A stretch of 64,000 bases of DNA from Bacteroidales bacterium UBA4331 (GCA_002394395.1 DGTR01000004.1:401-64400), one strand, 5' to 3'. Shown: positions 25,114-34,052, counted from the first letter of the stretch. The notes: generated from the sequence alone by a model not told the origin. Numbers and translations: made by a program.

Positions 25114-26051
25114 CTTTCTGCCCTCATCGGATTTTCGAGGAAGTCCTTATACGCGAGCCGGATACCGTCTTCGAGTTCGGTCTTGTACGTCCAGCCGAGT
25201 CTCGTTGCTTTGCTGACATCCAGCAGCTTACGCGGCGTGCCGTCCGGACGGGTACTATCCCACTCGATCTGTCCTTCGTAACCGATCACTTTCGCTACGA
25301 GTTCCGTCAGCTCTTTAATCGTTAACTCTTTGCCCGTACCGGCGTTTACCGTCTCGTTGCCGGAGTAGTTATTCATAAGGAACACGCAGAGGTTCGCGAG
25401 GTCATCTACATACAGGAACTCTCGCAGCGGGCTACCCGTTCCCCAGCACGTCACACTCTTCGCGCCGCTCATTTTCGCTTCGTGGAAGCGTCGGATGAGC
25501 GCTGGCAGGACATGACTGTGCTCCGGGTGGTAGTTATCGTTCGGGCCGTAGAGGTTCGTCGGCATGACGGAGATATAATCCGTTCCGTACTGACGGTTCA
25601 GGAACTCGCAGTATTTGAGACCGCTGATCTTTGCGAGCGCATAAGCCTCATTCGTCTTCTCCAACTCGCCGGTCAAGAGACAACTCTCTTTCATCGGCTG
25701 CGGAGCCATACGCGGGTAGATACAACTCGAACCCAAGAACTCCAATTTCTTCACGCCGTTCTTCCATGCCGCATGGATGACGTTCATCTCGAGGATCATG
25801 TTGTCGTACATGAAATCCGCTAACGCATTCTGGTTCGCCACAATACCGCCCACTTTGGCAGCAGCGAGGAACACATACTCGGGTTTCTCTTCCTCAAAGA
25901 ACTTCTCCACAGCCTCCTGGCGACACAGATCCAACTCCTTGTGCGTCCGTGTCACGATATTCGTATATCCCTGCCTTTGCAGCTCTCTCACAATCGCAGA
26001 TCCCACCATTCCCCGGTGGCCTGCTACATATATTTTTGAATTTTTCTCCAT
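25110..26051 (-). CDS. fcl: GDP-L-fucose synthase
   Basis: 313 residues from ATG 26051 (a TTG two codons upstream is rejected). Rossmann motif VAGHRGMVGSAI, SSCIYP, catalytic YALAK (Tyr/Lys of the SDR family), NLYGPNDNYHPEHSHVLPAL and WDSTRPDGTPRKLLDVSK are characteristic. It converts GDP-4-keto-6-deoxymannose, the Gmd product, to GDP-L-fucose. It lies downstream of gmd with a 198-base gap full of short repeats. It overlaps the deacetylase-like gene by 4 bases. Confidence 0.95.
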   Translation of the reverse strand: MEKNSKIYVAGHRGMVGSAIVRELQRQGYTNIVTRTHKELDLCRQEAVEKFFEEEKPEYVFLAAAKVGGIVANQNALADFMYDNMILEMNVIHAAWKNGVKKLEFLGSSCIYPRMAPQPMKESCLLTGELEKTNEAYALAKISGLKYCEFLNRQYGTDYISVMPTNLYGPNDNYHPEHSHVLPALIRRFHEAKMSGAKSVTCWGTGSPLREFLYVDDLANLCVFLMNNYSGNETVNAGTGKELTIKELTELVAKVIGYEGQIEWDSTRPDGTPRKLLDVSKATRLGWTYKTELEDGIRLAYKDFLENPMRAER

Positions 26052-26115
26052 TTCCAATTCTCAATTATCAAAATTTTCGCTTGTCGAAAATAATCGTTCG
26101 AGCGAAGCGAGATAA

Positions 26116-26208
26116 GAATTATCAATTGTCAATTACATTTCCACCTGTTTTCCACCTTTCTCCATCGGATGCTCATCGGGTGCTCATCGGATGCTCATCG
26201 GGTGCTCA
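26116..26208. repeat. Two short-repeat runs in the gmd-fcl gap
   Basis: TCAATTG/TCAATTA units (26116-26135) are followed by four 12-mers alternating TGCTCATCGGG and TGCTCATCGGA (26163-26208). The 26052-26249 gap contains no gene-like feature. Confidence 0.8.
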
Positions 26209-26249
26209 ATATGACGACACCGGTACGTAACCGTAACGATAAGCCGATT

Positions 26250-27371
26250 TTACTTGTCTATTCCTTTCTCCAGAAACTCCGCCAAGTTCACTTTGCGGAT
26301 TTCAGCGGCGGCATCGTCGGCAGCCACTTTTTTCATATCGTGCGCCACCATGAGTTCAACGAGTTGCTCAAAGCTGGTGCTCTGCGGGTTCCAACCGAGT
26401 TCGCGTTTGGCTTTGGAAGGATCGCCTAATAGGTTCACCACATCCGTCGGTCTGTAGAAGTCCGGGCTTACCCGAACCACCACATCGCCTTTTGTACATT
26501 GTACATTGTCCCCTTGTACATTTGTCACGATTCCCTTCTCCTCTATTCCTTCGCCTTCCCAGCGCAATTCGATGCCTGCGTGGCGGAAAGCGAGGGTGGC
26601 GAACTCGCGTACACTATGTTGTACACCGGTAGCGATGACGAAATCTTCGGGTGTCTCGTGCTGCAAGATCAGCCACATGCACTCTACGTAGTCCTTGGCG
26701 TACCCCCAGTCGCGCAAGCTATCCAGATTGCCCAGATACAGACGATCCTGCTTGCCTTGGGCGATACGTGCGGCAGCGAGGGTGATCTTCCTTGTCACGA
26801 ACGTCTCTCCGCGGCGCTCGGACTCATGGTTAAAGAGGATACCCGAGCAGCAGAACATATCATACGCCTCGCGGTACTCCTTGATGATCCAGTAGCCGTA
26901 GAGCTTCGCCACCGCGTACGGGCTGTACGGATGGAAAGGCGTCGTCTCGCTCTGCGGCACTTCCTCTACCTTGCCGTAGAGCTCCGACGTCGATGCCTGG
27001 TATATCTTACAAGTCTTCTCCAAATGGTTCGTTCTTACCGCCTCTAAGATACGCAGCACACCTACCGCATCCACATCCGCAGTAAACTCCGGTGCGTCAA
27101 AACTAACCTGCACGTGGCTCTGCGCTGCCAGATTATAAATCTCGTCCGGCTGCACTTTCCCCACTAATTTCACCAACGACATCGAGTCGCTCATGTCTGC
27201 GTAATGCAAATGGAAATGCGGCGTGCCCTCCAAATGCGCTATACGCTCGCGATAATCCACTGAACTGCGACGGATGATGCCGTGAACCTCATACCCCTTG
27301 TCCAACAGGAACTCCGACAGATAACTTCCGTCCTGCCCTGTCACACCGGTAATCAATGCTGTTTTTGTCAT
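26250..27371 (-). CDS. gmd: GDP-mannose 4,6-dehydratase
   Basis: 373 residues from ATG 27371; the ORF start at 27410 is too close to the promoter's start point. Landmarks: ALITGVTGQDGSYLSEFLL, GIIRRSS, YNLAAQSHVQVSF, ASTSELYGKV with catalytic Thr and Glu, SPYAVAKLYGYW with Tyr and Lys. It makes GDP-4-keto-6-deoxymannose for Fcl. It is the first gene of the polysaccharide operon. A TTGTACA heptamer run (26491-26528) inserts VTNVQGDNVQCTKGD in the C-terminal part. Confidence 0.95.
   Translation of the reverse strand: MTKTALITGVTGQDGSYLSEFLLDKGYEVHGIIRRSSVDYRERIAHLEGTPHFHLHYADMSDSMSLVKLVGKVQPDEIYNLAAQSHVQVSFDAPEFTADVDAVGVLRILEAVRTNHLEKTCKIYQASTSELYGKVEEVPQSETTPFHPYSPYAVAKLYGYWIIKEYREAYDMFCCSGILFNHESERRGETFVTRKITLAAARIAQGKQDRLYLGNLDSLRDWGYAKDYVECMWLILQHETPEDFVIATGVQHSVREFATLAFRHAGIELRWEGEGIEEKGIVTNVQGDNVQCTKGDVVVRVSPDFYRPTDVVNLLGDPSKAKRELGWNPQSTSFEQLVELMVAHDMKKVAADDAAAEIRKVNLAEFLEKGIDK
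26491..26528. repeat. TTGTACA heptamer run in gmd
   Basis: Units TTGTACA, TTGTACA, TTGTCCC, CTTGTACA form an in-frame insertion. A weaker relative of the same unit is seen at 8220-8253 in the DUF4465 gene. Confidence 0.8.
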
Positions 27372-27437
27372 AGTATTTTTGTTGTTTCTGATACTGTATT
27401 TTTGCCTCAATTAATACTTAATTGATAAAAAAGCGTG

Positions 27438-27526
27438 CAAAGGTACAAAAAAATATTGATATACGCAAGCGCACGCGCGTTTTTTTCATTTTTTCTTGTG
27501 TATATCGTTTTTTTGTTATATCTTTG
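27438..27526. promoter_or_regulatory. Divergent promoters of gmd (-) and rlmD (+)
   Basis: Minus: TTGCGTAT (27468-27461) with TACCTTTG (27445-27438). Plus: CTTGTGTATAT (from 27495) with TATCTTTG (27519-27526). Spacings are 23 and 24 nt. Confidence 0.85.
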
Positions 27527-27545
27527 CAGCCAAATTTGGATTAAT

Positions 27546-29069
27546 ATGGGCAAAAAGAAGAATTTACCTGTTTTGGAAAACATCACCATCACCGGCGTGG
27601 CAGCGGAAGGGAAAGCCATCGTGAAAATTACGAATGACGAATTACGAATGACGAATGAAGAAGGCTCACGCGACAAAGGCATGGTTATTTTCGTGCCGAA
27701 CTGCGTGCCGGGCGACGTAGTGGACCTGCAGGTGACGAAGAAGAAACACAGCTTCATGGAAGCGCGTGTGATACGTATCGTGAAGCCGTCGGAGGTGCGT
27801 TGCGAAGCGAAGTGCAAGCATTTCGGCGTGTGCGGCGGTTGCAAATGGCAGATCCTGCCGTACGAGGAGCAGCTCAAATACAAGCAACAACAGATCGTCG
27901 ATAACCTGACACGCATCGGGAAAATCGAGTTGCCGGAGATAAGCCCTATCTTAGGCTCCAAACATATCTACGAGTACCGCAACAAACTCGAGTTCACTTG
28001 TGCTGACCGAAAATGGCTTCCATGGGAGGTGATTGAGGCCGCCGGAGGATTAGACAAGATCGACCCCACGTACGGTCTTGGGTTTCATATACCGGGGGCG
28101 TTTGACAAGGTGCTGGATATCGAGGAATGTCACCTCATGCCGGATATCAACAACCGGATCCGTAACTCCATACGCACTTATGCACGCGAGCACGGGCTGA
28201 CCTTCTATAACGAACACACGCACGAGGGACTGCTTAGGACGCTGATTATCCGAAACAACCACAAAGGCGAGTTGATGCTGATTGTCTCCTTTGGAGAGAG
28301 AGTCGAGAGTCAAGAGTCAAGAGTCAAGAGTTTTTTGGAGTACCTGCATCAGGAGTTCCCAGAGATTGTCTCGCTGCTATACGTCGAGAACACGAAATAT
28401 AACGACACCATCGGTGACCTCGAGGTACACGTGTATTTCGGTCAGGATCATATCTACGAGGAGATGGAGGGTCTGCGGTTCAAAGTAGGTCCGAAATCCT
28501 TCTACCAGACGAATACTGAGCAGGCGTACGAGTTGTACAAAGTAGCCCGGGAGATGGCGTTTGAGAACCTTCAAACACTATCAAACCAAGCCGAAGGCTC
28601 AAACACACAAACAGAGGCTAAGCCCTTGGTGTACGACCTCTATACGGGTACGGGGACGATTGCCAATTTTGTGGCGAAGCAGGCTCGGCAAGTCATCGGC
28701 ATTGAGTACGTTCCGGAAGCCATCGAGGACGCGAAAGTGAACTCGAAGATCAACGGCATCGACAACACCCTCTTCTTCGCGGGGGACATGAAGGATATTT
28801 TAAACGATGCTTTCGTGGCAAAATACGGCCGTCCGGACGTCATCATCACCGACCCACCCCGGGCTGGCATGCATGAAGACGTGATTGATGTGATCCTAAA
28901 GGCGGAACCGAAGCGGATCGTCTATGTCAGCTGCAACCCCGCGACGCAAGCACGGGACTTGCAACTGTTAGACCCCAAATACCGCGTGACGAAGGTGCAA
29001 CCGGTAGATATGTTCCCCCATACGCAGCATGTAGAGAACGTCGTGCAGCTGGTGCTACGCACCGTTTAA
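27546..29069 (+). CDS. rlmD: 23S rRNA uracil-C5 methyltransferase, RlmD/RumA family
   Basis: 507 residues from ATG 27546, 20 bases after the promoter. A TRAM domain comes first, then the 4Fe-4S cysteines in CEAKCKHFGVCGGCKWQ (about residues 82-97), SAM-binding DLYTGTGTIANF, ITDPPRAGMH, and the catalytic Cys in VYVSCNPATQARDL. It methylates a 23S rRNA uridine (family precedent U1939). Two heptamer runs are embedded: ATKACGA units encode TNDELRMTNEE in the TRAM region (27627-27660), and GAGTCAA units encode VESQESRVKS (28300-28330). The subtilase gene starts 9 bases downstream. Confidence 0.92.
   Translation: MGKKKNLPVLENITITGVAAEGKAIVKITNDELRMTNEEGSRDKGMVIFVPNCVPGDVVDLQVTKKKHSFMEARVIRIVKPSEVRCEAKCKHFGVCGGCKWQILPYEEQLKYKQQQIVDNLTRIGKIELPEISPILGSKHIYEYRNKLEFTCADRKWLPWEVIEAAGGLDKIDPTYGLGFHIPGAFDKVLDIEECHLMPDINNRIRNSIRTYAREHGLTFYNEHTHEGLLRTLIIRNNHKGELMLIVSFGERVESQESRVKSFLEYLHQEFPEIVSLLYVENTKYNDTIGDLEVHVYFGQDHIYEEMEGLRFKVGPKSFYQTNTEQAYELYKVAREMAFENLQTLSNQAEGSNTQTEAKPLVYDLYTGTGTIANFVAKQARQVIGIEYVPEAIEDAKVNSKINGIDNTLFFAGDMKDILNDAFVAKYGRPDVIITDPPRAGMHEDVIDVILKAEPKRIVYVSCNPATQARDLQLLDPKYRVTKVQPVDMFPHTQHVENVVQLVLRTV
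27627..27660. repeat. ATTACGA/ATGACGA heptamer run in rlmD
   Basis: Five heptamers alternate ATTACGA and ATGACGA. They split the TRAM-domain strand IVKI from VIFVPNCVPGD, which are normally close together. Confidence 0.9.
28300..28330. repeat. GAGTCAA heptamer run in rlmD
   Basis: GAGTCGA followed by three GAGTCAA units and a partial unit, in frame. Confidence 0.9.
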
Positions 29070-29078
29070 AGGGTTTAT

Positions 29079-30488
29079 ATGATTTCGTTACTGATTTTAT
29101 TACATATCTATTTTGTCTCGTTCACGGACAAGCCTCAGAAGAGTGCTCCTGCGCTGTCGCCCAGGGCGGTAGCGCAACGGGCTCAATGGGGTATCCCGAC
29201 GGACGAGAGAGATTATCCTGTTTGTACGCTTTATAAAGACAGCCTGAGGAAGATGGGCGTACGAATCCATCATGAGAGCCGGTGGTTCAACGGGGTAACC
29301 TGCGAGATGAAGGAAGAGACGGCACAGGCGGTGCTGCGCTTGCGCTTCGTCGATGGCATTGAGATGACTCGAGACAGTACGAATATGCCCAAGCAAAACG
29401 CCCCCGGCAGACAGAAATGGGAAACCGAAGAGTACTTTGCCGCCGAAGGGTCCGATCCGCTCATGAGCGACAAACAGCAGGAGGTGTATAACCTGCTGCC
29501 GCTGCACGAGGCGGGATACCACGGACAAGGCATTCTGATGGCGGTCTGCGACGGGGGATTTTATAACGCCGACAAACTCTCCTGTTTCCGTGACAGCCTG
29601 CGATTAGGCCATTTCGACTTCACGGACGACAAGGGTGATTTCTTCGGTTCGACAGGGACTCACGGCACGGATTGTCTGAGCGCTATCACCGGCATCTCCG
29701 AAGGCTATCATGGCGCTGCGACGCAAGCAAAATACTACCTCATGCGGTCGGAGGAATACGCGACAGAAAGCCCTAAAGAGATGGATAACCTCGTAGCGGC
29801 ATTAGAGAAAGCCGATTCGTTAGGCGTGAATATCTTCTCCGTTTCTTTGGGCTACAGCCAATTTGACAATACCGAATGGACTTTGCCCAAGAGTGCTTTG
29901 GACGGCCAGACGACGCGGGCGAGCATGGCGGCGACGATAGCGGCAAGGAAAGGGATGTTGGTGTGTGCGGCCGCGGGGAACGAAGGCGGCAAGCCCTGGC
30001 AGACCATCTCCGTGCCGGCAGACGCAGACAGCATCCTCACCGTGGGCGCCGTAGATACCTTACGGACGATAGGTTCGTTCTCCAGCCATGGTCCTTCTGC
30101 GGACGGCAGAGTGAAGCCGGAAGTCTGCGCCGTGGGGGTTCAGGCAGCGTTGATCAACCCGGACGGAGTGATTATCCACAGTAACGGAACGAGTTTTGCA
30201 ACGCCTTTGTTGGCGGGTCTCGCCGCTTGTCTATGGTCTGCTTTTCCTGCCGAGAACGCCATGCAGATCCGCGAGCGCATCCTTCGTTCGGCAGACCGCT
30301 ACTCCACTCCGGACACACAACAATACGGATACGGCATCCCCGACGCGTGGGTCGCTTATACGATGGATATGACGCCAGTAGAGACGATCTACGAAGAAGA
30401 GCCACCTCGCAAGCTCCTTCGGGGCGAGCAGATCTTGATTCTTCGCCACGGGCATGTGTATAACTTAGCGGGTCAGCGTGTCGAGTAA
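29079..30488 (+). CDS. Secreted S8 subtilisin-family serine peptidase
   Basis: 469 residues with a short hydrophobic N-terminus (MISLLILLHIYFVSF). The catalytic triad motifs are Asp in MAVCDGGF near residue 158, His in GTHGTDC near 195, and Ser in GTSFATP near 370. The oxyanion Asn lies in AAAGNEGG. An N-terminal propeptide-like region precedes the catalytic domain. The last 25 residues (KLLRGEQILILRHG then YNLAGQRVE) match the tail family of the B12-locus proteins, supporting a shared secretion route. It is co-transcribed with rlmD, 9 bases apart. Substrate unknown. Confidence 0.9.
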   Translation: MISLLILLHIYFVSFTDKPQKSAPALSPRAVAQRAQWGIPTDERDYPVCTLYKDSLRKMGVRIHHESRWFNGVTCEMKEETAQAVLRLRFVDGIEMTRDSTNMPKQNAPGRQKWETEEYFAAEGSDPLMSDKQQEVYNLLPLHEAGYHGQGILMAVCDGGFYNADKLSCFRDSLRLGHFDFTDDKGDFFGSTGTHGTDCLSAITGISEGYHGAATQAKYYLMRSEEYATESPKEMDNLVAALEKADSLGVNIFSVSLGYSQFDNTEWTLPKSALDGQTTRASMAATIAARKGMLVCAAAGNEGGKPWQTISVPADADSILTVGAVDTLRTIGSFSSHGPSADGRVKPEVCAVGVQAALINPDGVIIHSNGTSFATPLLAGLAACLWSAFPAENAMQIRERILRSADRYSTPDTQQYGYGIPDAWVAYTMDMTPVETIYEEEPPRKLLRGEQILILRHGHVYNLAGQRVE

Positions 30489-30496
30489 GGGGCACA

Positions 30497-30617
30497 AAAA
30501 AGGCAGGCTCACTACATCGCACCGCTACAACCTCCTACCCTTGCTCCGGTCAAGGCCTGGGGGAGTTCAGAGGGAGCTGGTCGTATAGCACCTGCCTATG
30601 TCTGAATTTCAAAACCG
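30497..30617 (-). ncRNA. ffs: Small bacterial SRP RNA (4.5S)
   Basis: Minus strand: GGCAGGTGCTATACGACCAG, then CTCCCTCTGAACTCCCCCAG, GGCCTTGACCGGAGCAAGGG and GGAGGTTGTAGCGG pair into one long hairpin. The apical part carries the Ffh-binding internal-loop signature (CCAGG on one side, AGCAAGG on the other). The base stem GGCAGG pairs with CCTGCC and is followed by TTTTTT as terminator. A canonical promoter ends about 5 nt upstream. The 5' end is set from that promoter and is approximate. The RNA lies antisense to the intergenic space between the subtilase and helicase genes. Confidence 0.88.
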
Positions 30618-30621
30618 GCTG

Positions 30622-30653
30622 CAAAGGTACAACAAAAAATCGACATACGCAAA
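30622..30653 (-). promoter_or_regulatory. Promoter of the SRP RNA
   Basis: Minus strand TTTGCGTATG (-33, from 30653) and TACCTTTG (-7, 30629-30622), 24 nt apart. Confidence 0.85.
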
Positions 30654-30690
30654 TAAATTTGCAAAATTTACGGATTTTTAGGCAAAAAAG

Positions 30691-32073
30691 ATGCTGGAAG
30701 AGTTCATTATAGGACGGATACGGGCGGAATTGCCGTTTGAGCCGAACGCGGAGAAGGAGGGGCTGCTGAAGGCCTTAAGCTCCTTTATCATCTCGCGCGA
30801 CGCACGGAAGGCCTTTGTCTTACGGGGTTACGCAGGAACGGGCAAGACGAGCGTCATGAGCGCGTTGGTACGGGCGTTGGAGGGTCTCAAGCAACCTTGT
30901 ATCCTACTCGCTCCTACCGGCCGGGCGGCAAAAGTACTGAGCAAATATTCCGGCAAGCAGGCGTACACCATCCATAAGAAGATCTACCGTCAGAACCAGC
31001 TGGGCGTGGAGGCGTTCTCGCTGAGCGATAACCTGCATACGCGGACGTTGTTCATCGTCGATGAGGCATCGATGCTCTCCGGTCAGCGCGACAACGGGGT
31101 TTTCGGCAGCGGGTGTCTCTTAGACGACCTCGTGCGGTACGTGTATAACGACAAGGGATGCAGCCTGCTCTTGGTCGGCGATAACGCCCAGCTACCACCG
31201 GTAGGCAGCACGCAGAGTCCGGCGCTCGAGCCTGACTATATGGCGAGCAGCTATCAATTGTCAGTATTCAGTTTTCAGCTCAGAGAGGTAGCGAGGCAGG
31301 CCTTGGACAGCGGGATCCTGTCGCAGGCGACGAGGATAAGGGACGGTGCAATAACCATTCAGCCGAACGGGAAGGACGTCATCAAGGTGAAGGGCGAGGA
31401 GGCGATTGAGACCATCGAGGCGAGTTGGCGGGACGTGGGCGCCGAAGAGACGCTCATCATCGCCCGCAGCAACAAGATGACTAACCTTTATAATCAGGGC
31501 GTGCGGGCACGCGTGTTATGGAAAGAGGAGGACTTGTCCAACGGCGACAGGTTGATGGTGACGAAAAACAACTACTTCTGGACGAAGGGATACGAGAACT
31601 TAGAGTTTCTCGCCAACGGTGATATGTTTGCCGTCGAGCGTCTGTACAACCGCCATGAGCTATACGGTTTTGAGTTCGCCCGTGCGTCGCTGAGGTCGGT
31701 CGATTACGACTGGGAGATCGACGCGCTTATATGGCTCGATACGCTGACGACCGACAGTCCCGAAGCGAACTACGGTCTGCAGAAAGAGCTATTCAGCCGC
31801 ATCGCGGAGGACTATCCGGAGATCCGCAACAAGAAAGAACTCGTCAAGAAGATCTACGAAAGCGAGTATTACAACGCCTTACAGGTACGTTTTGCGTACT
31901 GCGTGACCTGCCATAAAGCGCAGGGCGGACAGTGGAAGCACGTCTATATCGACACCAGCGGAATCGGCGAAGACGAAGCGCGCATGAGCGACCCGATAGA
32001 ACGGCAGGAATACATGCGATGGCTGTACACCGCCGTCACCCGAGCTACCGAAAAAATCTATATTTTGCGATAA
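30691..32073 (+). CDS. SF1B (RecD-like) DNA helicase
   Basis: 460 residues. Motif I GYAGTGKTSV (about residue 44-53), LAPTGRAAKVLS (Ia), FIVDEASML (II), LLLVGDNAQLPPVG (III), then the UvrD_C_2 end with YCVTCHKAQGGQWKHVYID and WLYTAVTRATEKIYIL (V-VI). This is the compact RecD2/Pif1-type helicase common in Bacteroidetes, presumably acting in DNA repair or recombination. No exonuclease partner is nearby. A TCAATTG/TCAGTTT heptamer run (31254-31283) encodes SYQLSVFSFQL after the MAS of the ALEPDYMAS motif. Confidence 0.88.
   Translation: MLEEFIIGRIRAELPFEPNAEKEGLLKALSSFIISRDARKAFVLRGYAGTGKTSVMSALVRALEGLKQPCILLAPTGRAAKVLSKYSGKQAYTIHKKIYRQNQLGVEAFSLSDNLHTRTLFIVDEASMLSGQRDNGVFGSGCLLDDLVRYVYNDKGCSLLLVGDNAQLPPVGSTQSPALEPDYMASSYQLSVFSFQLREVARQALDSGILSQATRIRDGAITIQPNGKDVIKVKGEEAIETIEASWRDVGAEETLIIARSNKMTNLYNQGVRARVLWKEEDLSNGDRLMVTKNNYFWTKGYENLEFLANGDMFAVERLYNRHELYGFEFARASLRSVDYDWEIDALIWLDTLTTDSPEANYGLQKELFSRIAEDYPEIRNKKELVKKIYESEYYNALQVRFAYCVTCHKAQGGQWKHVYIDTSGIGEDEARMSDPIERQEYMRWLYTAVTRATEKIYILR
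31254..31283. repeat. TCAATTG/TCAGTNT heptamer run in the helicase gene
   Basis: Units TCAATTG, TCAGTAT, TCAGTTT, TCAGCTC, in frame. It mixes the TCAATTR and TTCAGTN unit families seen elsewhere. Confidence 0.8.
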
Positions 32074-32096
32074 AATAGCAAATAAATGCTTTTTTA

Positions 32097-32128
32097 CTTG
32101 CGTATATAGATTTTTTTTTGTAATTTTG
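32097..32128 (+). promoter_or_regulatory. Promoter of the lipoprotein-OmpA unit
   Basis: CTTGCGTATATAG (-33) and TAATTTTG (-7, 32121-32128), 24 nt apart, 27 bases before the ATG at 32156. Confidence 0.85.
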
Positions 32129-32155
32129 CAGGCGCAAACAAAATCTATACATATT

Positions 32156-34039
32156 ATGAGTTTTAAACATCTTCATGCATTTATTGCGATTATGGCTGTC
32201 TGCGTGTTTGCCGGTTGTCATTCTGAGATCGATCTGACAAACATTGACAAGAAAGCTGAAATTGAAATGGGTCTTGCGCTGCCTATCGGTAGCGTTCATG
32301 CGACCATTAGAGATTTCTTCGGAAGTGGTGTTGACAAATTCTACGTGGACACAGTAGGTAACCAGGGTGTCATCACGTGGAAAGACACATTCAAGATTGC
32401 CCGTAACTTCCACCAGGTAGATCTGGCAAAGTACATCTCCGAGAAAGAGCTGTCGCTGAACGTCTATGATCATATCCCGGCAGTAGTCATGATCGGTACC
32501 AACAAACGCGTTATCGGAACTGGTGACCCTTATACTCTGGACTTCGACATGCCGCTGAAGCTCACCGGTATCAACCACCCGGACTCGTTAGCCAAAGAGC
32601 GTCTGGATAGTGCGCTCATTGAGATTGCCAGTTTCAGTTCCATCATCAGTCAGAACAACCTGCCGCTTAAATGGGAGTGGATTGATAGTGTGACGCTGGA
32701 TCTGGGCGAACAGATTCATCGTCCAGCGAGAAATACAATGGTGGTATACGATAAATACGTAGATAACTATGGTTACGATCAAACCATCCCGACGAAGGTA
32801 GATAATTTCACCATCAATCTGATGAAGAAAAACAGCGCTGGCCAATATATAGTGGGACAGGTGGTGGATTCCTGTAATTTCACGATTCACTTCACTTTCA
32901 CTATTCCGAAAGACACCATCGTAGAGATCCCGAAGGATGCTGGATTTAACTATAAGTTAGGTGTAAAATTCATCGACTATGCAGCTATCTGGGGTAAGTT
33001 CATCCGCTCCAAAGAAATGTACGATGAATCCGTTATTGACCTTAGCGAGAGCTGGGGAGCGTTGGATTTCATCTCCAAATGGAGTGTACCCTTTGCCGAG
33101 CCGAAGATCAACATGTCCATTGTAACGCGCGTAGCCGGCGCTTTGAAGGTCGATGGCGAATACTTATACTCGGTAGATGCATTTGGCCAAAAGCATTATG
33201 CTTCATTCCTTCGTGGGGATCAGACATTCCCTGATTTCCCAAAACAGTTTGAGAAGGGAGAATACTTGGACCCGACACATAGTATTATCGGAGATTCAAC
33301 AATTAACATGAAGATTAATTTCGATAAGGATCCAACACGTGGACATATCGATCAGCTCTTCCAAGGGATGCCCCAGAAATTAGGCTATAAGTTCAACTTG
33401 GACTTTACTTACGGAGGTTCTTACCCTGATCAGATACGTATCACCCCGAATACGGCTATCCGTATCGATGCCGAATGCATTCTACCGTTCATCTTCAACC
33501 AGGGTCTGGCAATGAAATATGTTGATACTATTCGCAATGTGAACTTGACCCAATATAGTATAGAATCGATGATCGATAGTGTGAAGATGATTGATACGGT
33601 GAAAGCTACAGACGTAGTGCTCTTCTTGAAGGCACATAACTCTATACCTTTGGACGTATATGCTTCCATGCGTTGCTTGGATTCGCTCGGTAATATCATC
33701 AAAGATCCGATTGATTCCACGAAACCGTTGATGCTCTTCCCGCAAGATACCATCACGCTGAAAGCTCCTAATTATGTAAAAAGTGGTGGTACATGGAACA
33801 ATACTCCCGGCGAGACGGTTATTACCGCCCGGTTGAGTAAGAAACAGTTAGATATGCTGCCTCAGATCAAGAGTATTCATTATGATGCACGCATCGATGA
33901 CAAGTCTTTGGACGACGCCTATAGCAAGGGTATGAGCAACATCCGCATTACGGATGATCAGGGCATTACTCTCAAGATCGGAGTAACGGCTCATGTAGAT
34001 GCTATCTTTGATTTGAATGTAGAAGACAATAAAAAATAA
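32156..34039 (+). CDS. Large lipoprotein of unknown function paired with a DUF5723-OmpA protein
   Basis: 627 residues starting MSFKHLHAFIAIMAVCVFAGC, a lipoprotein signal with the Cys at residue 21. The rest is beta-rich without a recognised domain. Repeated Asp-Ser-Val-type strands (DSVTLDLGEQI, DSVKMIDTVKATDVVLF) suggest a multi-sandwich fold. The following gene starts 13 bases downstream and encodes a membrane barrel with an OmpA domain, so an outer-membrane-anchored partner role is inferred. Its own promoter is clear. Codon use and GC look like the surroundings. Confidence 0.75.
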   Translation: MSFKHLHAFIAIMAVCVFAGCHSEIDLTNIDKKAEIEMGLALPIGSVHATIRDFFGSGVDKFYVDTVGNQGVITWKDTFKIARNFHQVDLAKYISEKELSLNVYDHIPAVVMIGTNKRVIGTGDPYTLDFDMPLKLTGINHPDSLAKERLDSALIEIASFSSIISQNNLPLKWEWIDSVTLDLGEQIHRPARNTMVVYDKYVDNYGYDQTIPTKVDNFTINLMKKNSAGQYIVGQVVDSCNFTIHFTFTIPKDTIVEIPKDAGFNYKLGVKFIDYAAIWGKFIRSKEMYDESVIDLSESWGALDFISKWSVPFAEPKINMSIVTRVAGALKVDGEYLYSVDAFGQKHYASFLRGDQTFPDFPKQFEKGEYLDPTHSIIGDSTINMKINFDKDPTRGHIDQLFQGMPQKLGYKFNLDFTYGGSYPDQIRITPNTAIRIDAECILPFIFNQGLAMKYVDTIRNVNLTQYSIESMIDSVKMIDTVKATDVVLFLKAHNSIPLDVYASMRCLDSLGNIIKDPIDSTKPLMLFPQDTITLKAPNYVKSGGTWNNTPGETVITARLSKKQLDMLPQIKSIHYDARIDDKSLDDAYSKGMSNIRITDDQGITLKIGVTAHVDAIFDLNVEDNKK

Positions 34040-34052
34040 GGAGGGCTGAACT

